64,000 bases of DNA, taken from Brevibacillus_D fluminis_A. Its GTDB lineage: Bacteria > Bacillota > Bacilli > Brevibacillales > Brevibacillaceae. Both the position numbers and the translations under genes were made by a program. The stretch covers positions 1,668,001 through 1,732,000 of the forward strand of contig NZ_CM125436.1 of assembly GCF_052072235.1 (NCBI RefSeq), written 5' to 3'. Numbering within the stretch: the stretch's first letter is position 1; every line of letters begins with the position of its first letter. Positions 50,159 to 59,119 of the stretch are shown here, in pieces. The notes beneath the pieces were generated by a model. That model did not search any database and was not told the DNA's origin. It was given only the letters and a program-made list of their open reading frames with translations.

Positions 50159-51517
50159 ATGAATACACAATCATTACCGAATGTCCAGTCTGTTTCAGGG
50201 ATTTCAAGGGGACTCATGCTTGTTACCTTTCTGCTTGGAATCTTTATGGGGGCTTTGGACCACGGCATTGTTGGTCCTGCCTTAAGCTCCATTTTTACGA
50301 CGTATCAAGTGAATGAATCCTGGGGAGTCTGGAGTTTTACCATGTATACCTTAACTTTCGCGGTCAGTATCCCCATCTTGGGGAAACTGTCAGACCGGAT
50401 GGGCAGAAAGGAAACATTTATGTTGGGGATCAGCTTGTTTGCGGCCGGCTCAATCATCGCTGCGTTTGCCCCAAGCTTCCCGGTATTCCTCTTGGGGCGA
50501 GCTGTGCAGGCCATCGGTTCAGGGGGGATTTTTCCGATAACGGCAGCGCAGATTGCCGCCACCACTCCTCCTCAAAAGAGAGGAAAAGCTTTGGGATTGA
50601 TTGGTGTCGCATTTGGGATGGGGACCATTGCCGGGCCCTCTGTCGGGGGAATGATTATCTCGGTTTTCGATTGGCAGTGGATCTTTCTTATCAACGTTCC
50701 AATCTCTATCATCATTTTGCTGTTGATCGCCGGGATGAAACAACAGCAGCCGATTGTCAAAAAACCAATTGATTTTGGGGGCATCGTTGTACTTAGTGCC
50801 ATCATTCTTTCCGTTATGTACGGGATTTCAAGCGGCAGTTGGATGTTTGTCCTCCTTGGTGCTGTACTGACACCCTTGCTGTTGTTCATCGAAAAGAAAC
50901 AACCGGACCCGGTTATGAACACAAGCTACTTTACCAGGAAAACGACCCTTACATTGCTCATCTCTTCCCTGACTTCGGGTTTCATCATGGCTACTTCAAT
51001 CAACTTCTTGCCGATTTTTACAGAGACGGTATTCGGGATGGAAAAAGGGAACTCGGGAATGTTGGCCACACCGTTTGCTGTCTCCTCGGTAATCGCTTCC
51101 CTGATTGGAGGAGCGATGGTCGATAAGTTGGGGGCAAAAAAAGTGCTTCTCCTTGGATTTGTGATCTCTCTGCTGGGAGCATGTACACTCGGGTTATGGA
51201 TTGACTCCGTCTCCCTCTTTTTGGTAACCATTGTGGTAATGGGGTTTGGTGTCGGGATTATTATTGGAGCGCCGCTGAATGTCCTTATTTTGCAGGCGGT
51301 AGAACAAAAAGATACGGGCGCAGCGATCGGCTATGTCAGCCTCTTCCGTTCACTCGGTTCAACGTTTGGAGCAACGGTAGCAGGCAAACTCATTGGAATG
51401 AGCACGGGTTTTACATACTTGTTCATCGTTAGCGCTTTCGCTTCCGTACTAAGTGTTTTGCTTATCCTCGTATTTGTAACCAAAAAGCATGGCCAACACT
51501 CTCCTATTTTAGAATAG
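50159..51517 (+). CDS. MFS efflux transporter
   Basis: The 452-residue protein has about 12-14 transmembrane helices with the MFS motif A (GKLSDRMGRK) and motif C-like GxxxGPxxGG (GTIAGPSVGGMI) typical of drug/proton antiporters, probably the DHA2 (QacA/EmrB) subgroup. Start at ATG 50159, 7 nt after AGGAG; the ATG at 50153 touches that site. A metal- or electrophile-responsive control is suggested by the promoter. Its stop codon lies in the terminator. Confidence 0.88.
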   Translation: MNTQSLPNVQSVSGISRGLMLVTFLLGIFMGALDHGIVGPALSSIFTTYQVNESWGVWSFTMYTLTFAVSIPILGKLSDRMGRKETFMLGISLFAAGSIIAAFAPSFPVFLLGRAVQAIGSGGIFPITAAQIAATTPPQKRGKALGLIGVAFGMGTIAGPSVGGMIISVFDWQWIFLINVPISIIILLLIAGMKQQQPIVKKPIDFGGIVVLSAIILSVMYGISSGSWMFVLLGAVLTPLLLFIEKKQPDPVMNTSYFTRKTTLTLLISSLTSGFIMATSINFLPIFTETVFGMEKGNSGMLATPFAVSSVIASLIGGAMVDKLGAKKVLLLGFVISLLGACTLGLWIDSVSLFLVTIVVMGFGVGIIIGAPLNVLILQAVEQKDTGAAIGYVSLFRSLGSTFGATVAGKLIGMSTGFTYLFIVSAFASVLSVLLILVFVTKKHGQHSPILE

Positions 51518-51528
51518 GGGAGTTTTTC
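51498..51528 (+). terminator. Terminator overlapping the MFS stop codon
   Basis: ACTCTCCTATT (51498-51508) pairs with AATAGGGGAGT (51513-51523) around a 4-nt loop, followed by T4. The TAG stop occupies 51515-51517. Confidence 0.88.
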
Positions 51529-51621
51529 CTGCACATTCACGATTGTATCGAGAATGTGAAGAAGTAGGTCGTGCAGTTGCAAAAGAGAGTCGAATAAACC
51601 AGCCACAGGGAGTAGATCAGC

Positions 51622-51828
51622 ATGCATGAGAAAACAATGTTAATCGAAGAAAAAATCTTCTTTGCTGCCCGAAAGCTATTAGATGTAAAGTGGCAGGTTG
51701 CTAAGGACGGCCAAGTTGAAGTGATCATGGACCAAATCGAGGATGTCGAACGGGATTTAACCGGGATTAAGCGGGGGTTGCAACGCGAACAAAACGTTTC
51801 TATTTCTGGTCATTCGGCATTTCTTTAA
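51622..51828 (+). CDS. Small protein, unknown (weakly Spo0E-like size and composition)
   Basis: The 68-residue ORF is preceded by GGGAG. The sequence (IEEKIFFAARKLLDVKWQVA) is helical and charged and has the size of Spo0E-family phosphatases, but the diagnostic SQELD motif is absent. Coding status is plausible, not secure. Confidence 0.45.
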   Translation: MHEKTMLIEEKIFFAARKLLDVKWQVAKDGQVEVIMDQIEDVERDLTGIKRGLQREQNVSISGHSAFL

Positions 51829-51857
51829 CTGCCTGCGCCAGCGCGAATCGATAGAAA

Positions 51858-51890
51858 AAGCGATACCGGGCTTTACGAAAGCCCGGCGTA
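51858..51890 (-). terminator. Terminator of the zinc-ribbon ORF
   Basis: CCGGGCTTT (51864-51872) pairs perfectly with AAAGCCCGG (51876-51884). On the minus strand a T5 tract follows six bases later. Confidence 0.65.
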
Positions 51891-51916
51891 ACAGAGAGAA
51901 CGCGCTGCTCGCAAGT

Positions 51917-52114
51917 CTACTCGCGAAACTTTTTTGGATCTTCAATCCGAATGGATACAACCTCACCGCAGTGCAGACAAAACGTAAAAATTTTCATAGA
52001 ACCCATCGAAAACTTTTTGTCTAACGGTTTAATGGCCATAAAATCTGTACCTTCAGCGAAGTCAGTACTATTACATTTTGGACAGACACGATTATTCAAC
52101 TGCATCAGCTCCAT
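51917..52114 (-). CDS. Small zinc-ribbon protein
   Basis: The 65-residue ORF has two CxxC pairs (CPKCNSTDF, CLHCGEVV), the spacing of a zinc ribbon. The start is uncertain: ATG at 52114 (MELMQL) lacks a clear ribosome-binding site, ATG at 52105 has GGAG close by. A terminator follows. Function unknown; such ribbons often mediate nucleic acid or protein contacts. Confidence 0.55.
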   Translation of the reverse strand: MELMQLNNRVCPKCNSTDFAEGTDFMAIKPLDKKFSMGSMKIFTFCLHCGEVVSIRIEDPKKFRE

Positions 52115-52150
52115 ATCAGAACATGACTTGATGATACCAAATCAGATTTG

Positions 52151-52218
52151 CCCTGCCTATCTTATGCAGGGCTGTTCGGGCAAAGTCGCCTTTCATCCCA
52201 CGATTAAACACCGTGGGC
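52151..52218. mobile_element. Remnant of an IS200/IS605-type element end
   Basis: CCCACG-N9-CGTGGG (52198-52218) sits in the context GTCGCCTTTCATCCCACG...CGTGGGCTTTC, which is characteristic of IS200/IS605-family (tnpB-associated) ends. A second stem-loop, GCCCTGC-N9-GCAGGGC (52151-52173), lies 24 nt away. No tnpA or tnpB remains in the flanks, so only the end is left. Confidence 0.6.
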
Positions 52219-52325
52219 TTTCAATGGCTTTTGTTGGAATATCCCAAGCAACAATGCGAATCGTTTTTGAAACATGAACGAATGTATTTCCCAACTTCGT
52301 TACTGCACCAACGAATCGTCCAACG

Positions 52326-52850
52326 TCACTTTTTCAATATCCCCAAATATTCCTTCCAGGGTCCAACATCCGTCCGGTAGCGCTCGGCCATGACCCGGAC
52401 GATTTGGGCAATGTGCGTTAAGTCATGTACAACCCATGTCGAGAGCAGTTCTCTCGCCTTTACAGGGCCGAATGCAGGATGAGTGCCCGTCAATTCGAAG
52501 TGTGTTTCAGGGTCAACCAGCTCCTGGAGTTTGGCGATATTTTGCTGCCGGAGCGTTTTGAACGCTTGCAATTTTTGTTCAAGAGAGCGTTCGGCACTTG
52601 CTTGCAAGTGGGCAAAACGATCGAATGGGGGGAAGGGCTTGCTCTCCCCGTCGCGCAAAATCATTTCCAACCGGGGAATCCAGTTCGTTTTTTCGCCCTC
52701 GATGAGGTGGTCAATCACTTCCGTAGGAGTCCACGTCCCGTCGCCTTCCTTGCATGCCAGCCACGGACTGGATAATCCGGACAAAAAAGACTCCAGCGTT
52801 TGGGGTGTGCGCTCCAAAATCTCGATGGCTTCTTTCAGCGTAACATTCAT
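52326..52850 (-). CDS. DinB-family protein
   Basis: The 174-residue four-helix-bundle protein has the metal-binding histidines HLIEGEK and VVHDLTHIAQIV. DinB/YfiT members include thiol (bacillithiol or mycothiol) S-transferases. Start at ATG 52850, 7 nt after AAAGGAG. Specific reaction unknown. Confidence 0.82.
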   Translation of the reverse strand: MNVTLKEAIEILERTPQTLESFLSGLSSPWLACKEGDGTWTPTEVIDHLIEGEKTNWIPRLEMILRDGESKPFPPFDRFAHLQASAERSLEQKLQAFKTLRQQNIAKLQELVDPETHFELTGTHPAFGPVKARELLSTWVVHDLTHIAQIVRVMAERYRTDVGPWKEYLGILKK

Positions 52851-53216
52851 TTGATTACTCCTTTCGGGAGATGCTGCCAACTTCCACTATTTGCAACATA
52901 CCATCATTCCGTCAAATTGCAAGCGGAAATCGACGGCGGCCGGGGGTGGGGGATGTCCGGCCGGAAGCCGGACGGTGGCGCAGCGCAGGGACGGTTGGAA
53001 GTGGGCAAGAAACGAGGAATCCTGCAATCAAAAATTCCGGAACGCAATTGGCGCGAGTAGGGATTGATCTTTCCGGCGGTGATGTTCGGAATCTGGAAAT
53101 GCTGTATGATCGCAGCAGCAAAGGGCAGGTGACAAGAAAATAAAACGGTTGGAGCAGAAGTGAATACGACGAGGGTGGGAAACGAAGGGAGCAGATGATT
53201 GAAAAAAACAGCTATA

Positions 53217-53249
53217 TATAACCTTTAAAATTAATATTTACAGGTTATA
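53217..53249. promoter_or_regulatory. 8-bp inverted repeat over the -35 of the metallo-hydrolase gene
   Basis: TATAACCT (53217-53224) and AGGTTATA (53242-53249) are perfect arms 17 nt apart. The right arm overlaps the -35/spacer, so it could bind a repressor. Confidence 0.5.
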
Positions 53250-53266
53250 ATATCTTCCTGTATAAT
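53237..53266 (+). promoter_or_regulatory. Promoter of the metallo-hydrolase gene
   Basis: TTTACA (53237-53242) and TATAAT (53261-53266) are spaced 18 nt. Confidence 0.6.
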
Positions 53267-53328
53267 CCAATTATTAACACAGCAAATAGAGAACGAGACA
53301 AACACCACTTTGGAAAGGTTGATGCAGC

Positions 53329-54065
53329 GTGATCATTCAAAAGCTTCCTTGGGCAGGCATTCGATTGGGGTCCGCAACAACGGCAGTTATCATCGATCCA
53401 CTGTACCATTTCCCTGGTCATTTCGGGCAACCTCAAGAGCCGCTTGCTCCGCTGGATGCTTTCGGTTCGGTCGATGCGGTCCTCATCACGCATCATCATT
53501 CCGATCACTTTGACCCGAAAGCGATTGCCCTTGCTTATGGCGACGACATTCCGGTCTACATGCCCGCTGAATCGCTCGAGCTGATGCAGGCTGGAGACTG
53601 AAAAACATCCGGGGTGTGAACCGGGGGGAATCGATTCAACTGGGCGATATGACTGTGACTGCCACCTTTTCCGTCGATGGGGTGGGCGATCCCCAAGTCG
53701 CCTGGATCGTACAGAGCGGACAGAAAAAAGCGATCCATTGCGGAGACACGCTTTGGCATGGCTATTGGTGGCGTATCGCCCGCAGTTTTGGCCCATTCGA
53801 TGCGGCATGCTTGCCGGTGAATGGCGCTGTCGTCGAATTGCCTGGCCTTACGCCGAGCGGCCAACCGATCAGTATGAATCCCGAACAGGCGATTGCCGCT
53901 GCAACGATTTTAGGTGCGAAGCAACTGATTCCCATTCATTACGGTCTGATCCATCATCCGCCGGTCTACCGGCAAACGCCGGAATTGTTTGAGCGTCTGC
54001 AGGCAACTGCCGGAGAAAAGGTAAACGTGAGCGTTTTGCAAACCGGTGAAAGAATCAGCATCTAA
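53329..54065 (+). pseudogene. Metallo-beta-lactamase-fold hydrolase, frameshifted
   Basis: The N-terminal part (53329-53601) has LITHHHSDHFDPKAI, the H-x-H-x-D-H zinc motif. Codons then break at a TGA (53599-53601), and the rest continues in another frame (53598-54065) with HCGDTLWHG and IPIHYG. Reading GACCTG in place of GACTG near 53598 would restore one protein of about 245 residues, so one base (a C) appears deleted. It starts at GTG 53329 with AAAGG upstream. It resembles YtkL/UlaG-like hydrolases. Either a recent pseudogene or a sequencing error. Confidence 0.8.
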
Positions 54066-54110
54066 TCAATAAAAAAGAATATCGTTTCATGCAATACGAA
54101 CAGGCGTGAG

Positions 54111-54142
54111 AAGGGGGAAGGCTAGTGCGGTCTTCCCTTTTT
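54111..54142 (+). terminator. Terminator of the metallo-hydrolase gene
   Basis: AAGGGGGAAG (54111-54120) pairs with CTTCCCTTT (54132-54140) with G-U pairs, followed by T2. Confidence 0.75.
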
Positions 54143-54237
54143 GTATTTCAAGAATTCTATCGAATGACGTGCGGATAGTGGGTGGGGAATGAGTAGGCCA
54201 AAAAGACGTCGGGCATTGCGCCTGACGCCGTGGTCGA

Positions 54238-55269
54238 TTAATCCAGTCGACGCGTCGACTCCCGTTCGATTAATTCGATCGACAGGGTGACATGGACCGG
54301 ATCGCTGATTTTTTGCTCGATGGCATCGATAATCGTCTGTACAGATACGACGCCTTTATGGAAAACATCCTGCCGGATCGTCGTCAAGCCAGGGCGGGAA
54401 ATCATGTTGATCGCCAAATCATCGAAGCCGATGATCGAATAATCGTGCGGGATTTCTTTTCCCCGCTCCTGCAGCGCTTTGATGATCCCCATGGCCAAAA
54501 TGTCCGAGGAGGCGAAGATGGCGGTCGTCTTGTCGCCAAGCTCCAGAAGTTTCGTTCCCATCTCATAGCCGATTTCAAAAGAGCTGCCTTTTCCTTCGAA
54601 AAAGGTGATGGCGTCTGTGGAGAGGTTGGCTTCGGTGACTGCTTTTTTCAAGCCGTTGGAGCGGTTCCAATCAACCGGAAAATTGGCGAGATCATGACCG
54701 ATGAAGCTGATCGCTGTGTGTCCGCGCTCGATGAGATGCTTGCCGGCCAAATAACCGCCGAGTTCGTCATCGATCCGGATATTGTGGTACGATTTGCCGA
54801 ATTCTTCGTAATTATCAATCAACACAATGGGAATATCCAACGATTTCAGCTCTTCATAGAGCGCTTCCGGAAAGAGGCCGAGAAAGATGAGGCCGTCCAG
54901 ATTCCGTTTGGTGACCCAGCTTTTGCAGTCTTGCGGATCGCGCACGCCGGAAATCAAGAGGTCGTATTTGTTTTTCCGTGCGATAGATTCCATGCCGCCG
55001 ATCATTTCGGTATAGTAGTAGTTCTCGCGAAACATCGGGGCCAATGAGTTGTCGACAAAAGGCATCATCACGCCGAGCATATTCGATTTGCGCTTGGATA
55101 GGCTGATCGCGGTGAAATCGGGCTGGTAATCGAGCTGCTTGATCGCCTCAAACACTTTTTCCTTGGTTTCTTCCGAGACTTTGTTGATGCCGTTCACGAC
55201 GTAGGAGACCGTTGCCGATGAAACGCCGGCAAGTTTGGCCACGTCGCGGATGGTGATTTTTTGTTTCAT
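54238..55269 (-). CDS. LacI-family transcriptional regulator of the adjacent catabolic locus
   Basis: The 343-residue protein has an N-terminal LacI helix-turn-helix (KITIRDVAKLAGVSSATVSYVVNG) followed by a hinge and a periplasmic-binding-protein-like ligand domain (about 60-340). Start at ATG 55269 (MKQKITIRDV), 4 nt after GGAGGG. Its own upstream region carries TTAAACGGTTAA, and perfect TTAACCGGTTAA sites lie at the operon and ABC promoters, the expected operator class for this family. It probably represses the operon until a catabolic sugar-like ligand binds. Confidence 0.9.
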   Translation of the reverse strand: MKQKITIRDVAKLAGVSSATVSYVVNGINKVSEETKEKVFEAIKQLDYQPDFTAISLSKRKSNMLGVMMPFVDNSLAPMFRENYYYTEMIGGMESIARKNKYDLLISGVRDPQDCKSWVTKRNLDGLIFLGLFPEALYEELKSLDIPIVLIDNYEEFGKSYHNIRIDDELGGYLAGKHLIERGHTAISFIGHDLANFPVDWNRSNGLKKAVTEANLSTDAITFFEGKGSSFEIGYEMGTKLLELGDKTTAIFASSDILAMGIIKALQERGKEIPHDYSIIGFDDLAINMISRPGLTTIRQDVFHKGVVSVQTIIDAIEQKISDPVHVTLSIELIERESTRRLD

Positions 55270-55280
55270 GGGCCCTCCGA

Positions 55281-55292
55281 TTAAACGGTTAA
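55281..55292. promoter_or_regulatory. LacI-type operator O1 (imperfect)
   Basis: TTAAACGGTTAA, one mismatch from TTAACCGGTTAA, 12 bp upstream of the LacI start codon; suggests autoregulation. Confidence 0.7.
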
Positions 55293-55484
55293 CTAAGTTT
55301 AGGAACAATTATAGCGCAAAAGTTTGCAGCAGCACAACAGTGCCTTGTTGTGGGTAACAGGGACGAGCTTGGGCGGGCGTCATGAGATTTGCGCATGATC
55401 CGATCTGAAAGCAAAAGCGACCCGGGAACAAAAGAACAATAGACTGACTACTCGAATTTTTTGAAACCATAAAAATAAATAGTA

Positions 55485-55513
55485 TTTACAAGCGGATAGG
55501 CAGGTGATATAGT
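55485..55513 (+). promoter_or_regulatory. Promoter of the catabolic operon
   Basis: TTTACA (55485-55490) and an extended -10 TGATATAGT (TATAGT 55508-55513) are spaced 17 nt. Operator O2 starts 10 nt downstream, overlapping the initiation site. Confidence 0.75.
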
Positions 55514-55522
55514 TTGAATAAG

Positions 55523-55534
55523 TTAACCGGTTAA
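55523..55534. promoter_or_regulatory. LacI-type operator O2
   Basis: Perfect palindrome TTAACCGGTTAA, 10 nt after the -10 of the operon promoter. Confidence 0.85.
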
Positions 55535-55556
55535 CTAATGTTGCAAGAATGAAAGG

Positions 55557-55568
55557 TTAACCGGTTAA
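55557..55568. promoter_or_regulatory. LacI-type operator O3
   Basis: Perfect TTAACCGGTTAA; centre-to-centre distance to O2 is 34 bp, about three helical turns, suitable for cooperative binding. Confidence 0.85.
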
Positions 55569-55702
55569 CAAAAATCGCGTAAAGCAATCATAAGCGGCTG
55601 TTAGTACCGTGCAGAGGCTTGTGAGTGACAAAGGTGCAAGCCCGCATGTTTTTGCGAAAGGTCCACACGTTGCTTGTCGCCTAGTGAAGAGGAGGTGCAG
55701 CA

Positions 55703-57244
55703 ATGTACCAGAGTTACGACATCATCATCATCGGGACGGGAGCGGGCGGCGGAACATTGGCTTACGCCCTGAAGGACAGCGGTGCAAAGGTGCTTTTGGT
55801 CGAACGCGGAGACTACTTGCCGCGAGAGCCTGAAAACTGGGATACGCGGGCTGTTTTCGCCGAAAAACGCTATAAGCCGGAAGAGAAATGGTATGACGAT
55901 CGCGGCCAACCGTTCGCGCCTGGCGTGCATTACGTGGTCGGCGGGAACACCAAAGTATACGGGGCCGTCCTGCTCCGGCTGCGCGAGCAAGATTTTGAAG
56001 AGATCGTGCATGAAGGCGGCATTTCGCCGGCATGGCCTGTGTCCTACCATGCTTTTGAACCTTACTACACAAAGGCGGAGGAGCTGTTTTTCGTGCATGG
56101 CAAGGTGGGAGAGGACCCGACTGAACCTCCACGGTCAAAGCCGTTTCCATTTCCCGAGGTACCCCACGAGCCGACGATCGAGCAGTTGGCTGCCAAGCTG
56201 CGCGATCAGGGGCTGCGACCGTTTTCCTTGCCGGTGGGCATCGATCTGCGGGAAGGGGGCCGCTGCGTTCGCTGCAAGACGTGCGACGGTTTTCCGTGCA
56301 AACTTGGAGCGAAGGCGGATGCGGAAGTGTGCGGCGTGGAGGCAGCGCTGCAATCCCCGCATGTGGAACTCATGACCCGTACCTTCGCGCAGCGGATTTT
56401 GACAGATCCGAGCGGTCGCAGTGCCGTCGCGGTGGAGCTTGTGCGGGATGGCGAGCGCTTTACCGTGCATGGCGGCACGATTGTGGTCGCTTGCGGCGCG
56501 GTCAACTCGGCTGCCTTGCTGCTGCGCTCGGACAGCACCGCGCATCCAGACGGGCTCGCCAATCAATCCGGACTGGTCGGCCGGAACTATATGGTGCACA
56601 ACAGCACGTTTCTCATGGCCGTCCACCCCACCTGGCAAAATGACACTTCGTTTCAAAAGACGCTGTCCATCAACGATTACTATTTTGGCAAAAGCGGCTT
56701 TCCGTATCCGATGGGCAATCTGCAAATGCTCGGGAAGCTGCAGGCAGACATGCTGAAGGCGCAAAAGCCGTTCGTGCCGAAACCGATCCTGGGGCATATC
56801 GCCGACCGAAGCGTAGATTTTTACCTCACGTCGGAAGACTTGCCAGATCCGGAAAACCGGGTGACGCTTGGGGCTGACGGGCGCATTCAGATTCGGTGGA
56901 AGCCGAATAACCTGGAGGCACACAGGCAGCTGGTGCAAGAGACGAAACGGATGCTGCGGCGCGCCGGCTATCCGCTCATCCTGACGCAAAAGATGGGGAT
57001 CGAGACAAACTCCCATATGTGCGGCACAGCGCGATTCGGGACAGACCCGGCGACATCGGTGCTCGATCCGTATTGCCAGGCGCACACGGTGCAAAATCTG
57101 TACGTCGTCGACTCGTCGTTTTTTCCGTCCTCAGCGGCGGTCAATCCGGCGCTTACCATTGCGGCACAGGCGCTGCGGGTAGCGGATCATCTGATGCAGA
57201 AAAGTGAATTCAGAAACAAAGAGATCGAATATTGCGAAACATAA
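55703..57244 (+). CDS. GMC-family FAD-dependent oxidoreductase with a Cys-rich insert
   Basis: The 513-residue protein has the FAD-binding GTGAGGGTLAYAL near residue 11, the GMC motif and the C-terminal catalytic His (SHMCGTARFG) and Asn (SAAVNPALTIAA) that abstract a hydroxyl hydrogen. Residues 188-210 contain C-x2-C-x2-C-x4-C-x10-C just before GAKA, where bacterial FAD glucose dehydrogenases hold a [3Fe-4S] cluster. No signal peptide. It oxidises an alcohol, probably on a sugar or polyol, and may pass electrons on. GAGGAGGTG precedes the ATG. It is first in the operon. Confidence 0.88.
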   Translation: MYQSYDIIIIGTGAGGGTLAYALKDSGAKVLLVERGDYLPREPENWDTRAVFAEKRYKPEEKWYDDRGQPFAPGVHYVVGGNTKVYGAVLLRLREQDFEEIVHEGGISPAWPVSYHAFEPYYTKAEELFFVHGKVGEDPTEPPRSKPFPFPEVPHEPTIEQLAAKLRDQGLRPFSLPVGIDLREGGRCVRCKTCDGFPCKLGAKADAEVCGVEAALQSPHVELMTRTFAQRILTDPSGRSAVAVELVRDGERFTVHGGTIVVACGAVNSAALLLRSDSTAHPDGLANQSGLVGRNYMVHNSTFLMAVHPTWQNDTSFQKTLSINDYYFGKSGFPYPMGNLQMLGKLQADMLKAQKPFVPKPILGHIADRSVDFYLTSEDLPDPENRVTLGADGRIQIRWKPNNLEAHRQLVQETKRMLRRAGYPLILTQKMGIETNSHMCGTARFGTDPATSVLDPYCQAHTVQNLYVVDSSFFPSSAAVNPALTIAAQALRVADHLMQKSEFRNKEIEYCET

Positions 57245-57277
57245 AGCGGCTTACAGCAAAGGAGAGGAGTTGCACAT

Positions 57278-59077
57278 ATGAAACTGACAGGCGGACAAAT
57301 CATTGCCAAAGCGCTCAAAAATTACGGGATTCCATACGTCGCGGGCATTCCTGGACACGGCTGCTGGACATTGCTTGACGCATTTTTGGAGGAAGGCTGC
57401 GAAATCCCGTTTATTCAAGTCATGCATGAACAAAGCGCGGTTCATTTGGCGGACGGCTATTACCGCGCATCCGGCAAGCCGATGGCGGCGGTGACCTCGG
57501 TAGGACCGGGAGCGGCCAACACGATCATCGGCTTGGGGACGGCCTATGCCGATTCCACCTCCGTGATCCTGTTTACCGGCGCGCCTGCGACGCACATGCG
57601 CGGGCATGGCGTCATGCAAGAGCTGGACCGGTTTCATTCCAACGATTTTCCCCGCGTCACCGAAGGCGTGACCAAGCGGCATTGGGAAGCCAATCGCGTC
57701 GAAGAGCTGCCCTTTATCATGCATCGCGCGTTCAATGCGATGCTGACGGGACGGCGCGGCCCGGTTCATGTGGAAGTGCCGATGGATGTGCAGGCGGAAG
57801 CGGTTGAGGTGCAGATTCACAATCTGGAGCGGCGTATGCCGATCGGGACGATGCGCGCGGACGCAGCCGCGATCTCGGCAGCGGCGCAATTGCTGCGCAG
57901 CGCAACTCGACCGGTCATCGTGGCGGGCGGCGGTGCGATTACGGCGGAAGCGTGGGATGAGCTGCGCCAGCTGGCTGAGACAGTCGGGGCGGCTGTCGTG
58001 ACGACCTGGAATGGAAAAGGCGCATTTCCGGAAGATCATCGACTGTTCGCCGGTTCGGTCGGACAAACGGGCACAACCAGCGGTAACGCCCTGGCGGCGA
58101 ATGCGGATGTCGTGCTGTCTGTCGGCTGCCGCTTTACCGACTGGTCGGCCTCCAGCTACCGCAAAGGCACGAGCTTCTCGTTCCCGCCGGCCAAGCTGAT
58201 TCACATCGACATCGACCCGCAGGAAATCGGCAAAAACTATCCGACCGAAGTGGGGATCGTGGCGGATGCCAAGCTTGCCCTGCAAGATTTGCTGCAAGCG
58301 TTCACCACGGCCGATCTCGAGGCGATGGCAGCCGATCGTGCGGACTATTACCAAGAGATTGAGCGGCAGAAGCAGGAATGGGAGCGAATCATTTCGGCGC
58401 GCCGCGAAAGCAACGAATCCCCGATGACCTCCCAGCGTCCGCTCGCCGAGCTGCGCAAAGTGCTGCCGCGCGACGGCATCGTGGTCGTCGGTTCCGGTAA
58501 CACGCAAGGAGCTGTCAAACAGTCTTTTCCGGTCTATGAACCGCGTACTTATCTCACTTCCGGCAGTTTCTCATCCATGGGCTGGGCTGTGCCGGCCTCG
58601 CTCGGCGCCAAGCTGGCCCAACCAGAGCGCAAGGTAGTCTGCATCGTCGGTGACGGCGACTTCATGCAATCGCTTCCGGAGATCGCGGTAGCCGTTATGC
58701 ACAACATTCCGGTTGTTTTCCTCGTGCAAAACAACATGGGATATATGTCCATACGGGGAGGACAACGCAAAATCATGGGCCGTCACATCGGGTCGGAATT
58801 CAACCTGAAAAACGGCGAGCCGTATACGCCTCATTTTGCGGAAGTCGCACGCCATTTCGGGTTGAAAGCGTGGCGGGCTAAAACGCCGGAGCAAGTGGCC
58901 GAAGCGCTCAAGGAAGCGCTGGAGACCGACGGACCGACACTCGTTGAGGCGATGACGTCCCGCGATGCGGCAGGCCCATTCGTGCCAGGCTGGTGGGATT
59001 TCCCGGTGCCCGCCTACATTCAGGACGAGCGGCAGGACGAGTATCAAGAGGGCCGGGAGCTGGAACAGCATCTGTAA
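57278..59077 (+). CDS. ThDP-dependent acetolactate-synthase-family enzyme
   Basis: The 599-residue protein has the three domains of the AHAS/POX superfamily. The catalytic glutamate is Glu51 (VMHEQSAVHLADGYY), the central domain is FAD-like (150-330), and the Mg/ThDP motif runs from GDGDF (458-462) to NNMGYMS (485-491). The family includes acetolactate synthase, glyoxylate carboligase and IolD. No anabolic partner (ilvN) is present, so a catabolic 2-keto acid, diketone or C-C lyase reaction is more likely. AAAGGAGAGGAG precedes the ATG. Confidence 0.88.
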   Translation: MKLTGGQIIAKALKNYGIPYVAGIPGHGCWTLLDAFLEEGCEIPFIQVMHEQSAVHLADGYYRASGKPMAAVTSVGPGAANTIIGLGTAYADSTSVILFTGAPATHMRGHGVMQELDRFHSNDFPRVTEGVTKRHWEANRVEELPFIMHRAFNAMLTGRRGPVHVEVPMDVQAEAVEVQIHNLERRMPIGTMRADAAAISAAAQLLRSATRPVIVAGGGAITAEAWDELRQLAETVGAAVVTTWNGKGAFPEDHRLFAGSVGQTGTTSGNALAANADVVLSVGCRFTDWSASSYRKGTSFSFPPAKLIHIDIDPQEIGKNYPTEVGIVADAKLALQDLLQAFTTADLEAMAADRADYYQEIERQKQEWERIISARRESNESPMTSQRPLAELRKVLPRDGIVVVGSGNTQGAVKQSFPVYEPRTYLTSGSFSSMGWAVPASLGAKLAQPERKVVCIVGDGDFMQSLPEIAVAVMHNIPVVFLVQNNMGYMSIRGGQRKIMGRHIGSEFNLKNGEPYTPHFAEVARHFGLKAWRAKTPEQVAEALKEALETDGPTLVEAMTSRDAAGPFVPGWWDFPVPAYIQDERQDEYQEGRELEQHL

Positions 59078-59119
59078 GCAAGCATATACCAACAACCCGG
59101 ATCAGACGGAGGGGAAACC

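Larger units (their letters stand above)
52851..53328. other. Gene-poor interval
   Basis: There are 478 bp without a confident gene. Possible decayed coding remnants occur near 52990-53140 (GIDLSGGDVRNLEMLYDRSS in one frame) but without start or family. The promoter and inverted repeat of the following gene occupy 53217-53266. Confidence 0.6.
55270..55702. other. Divergent regulatory region of the catabolic locus
   Basis: The 433-bp interval between the LacI gene and the oxidoreductase holds three of the four operators and the operon promoter. The rest (55320-55480) shows no gene or known element. Confidence 0.75.

Noticed and set aside
51622..51828. Spo0E-family phosphatase
   Set aside because: Only size and helix content fit; the SQELD motif is missing.
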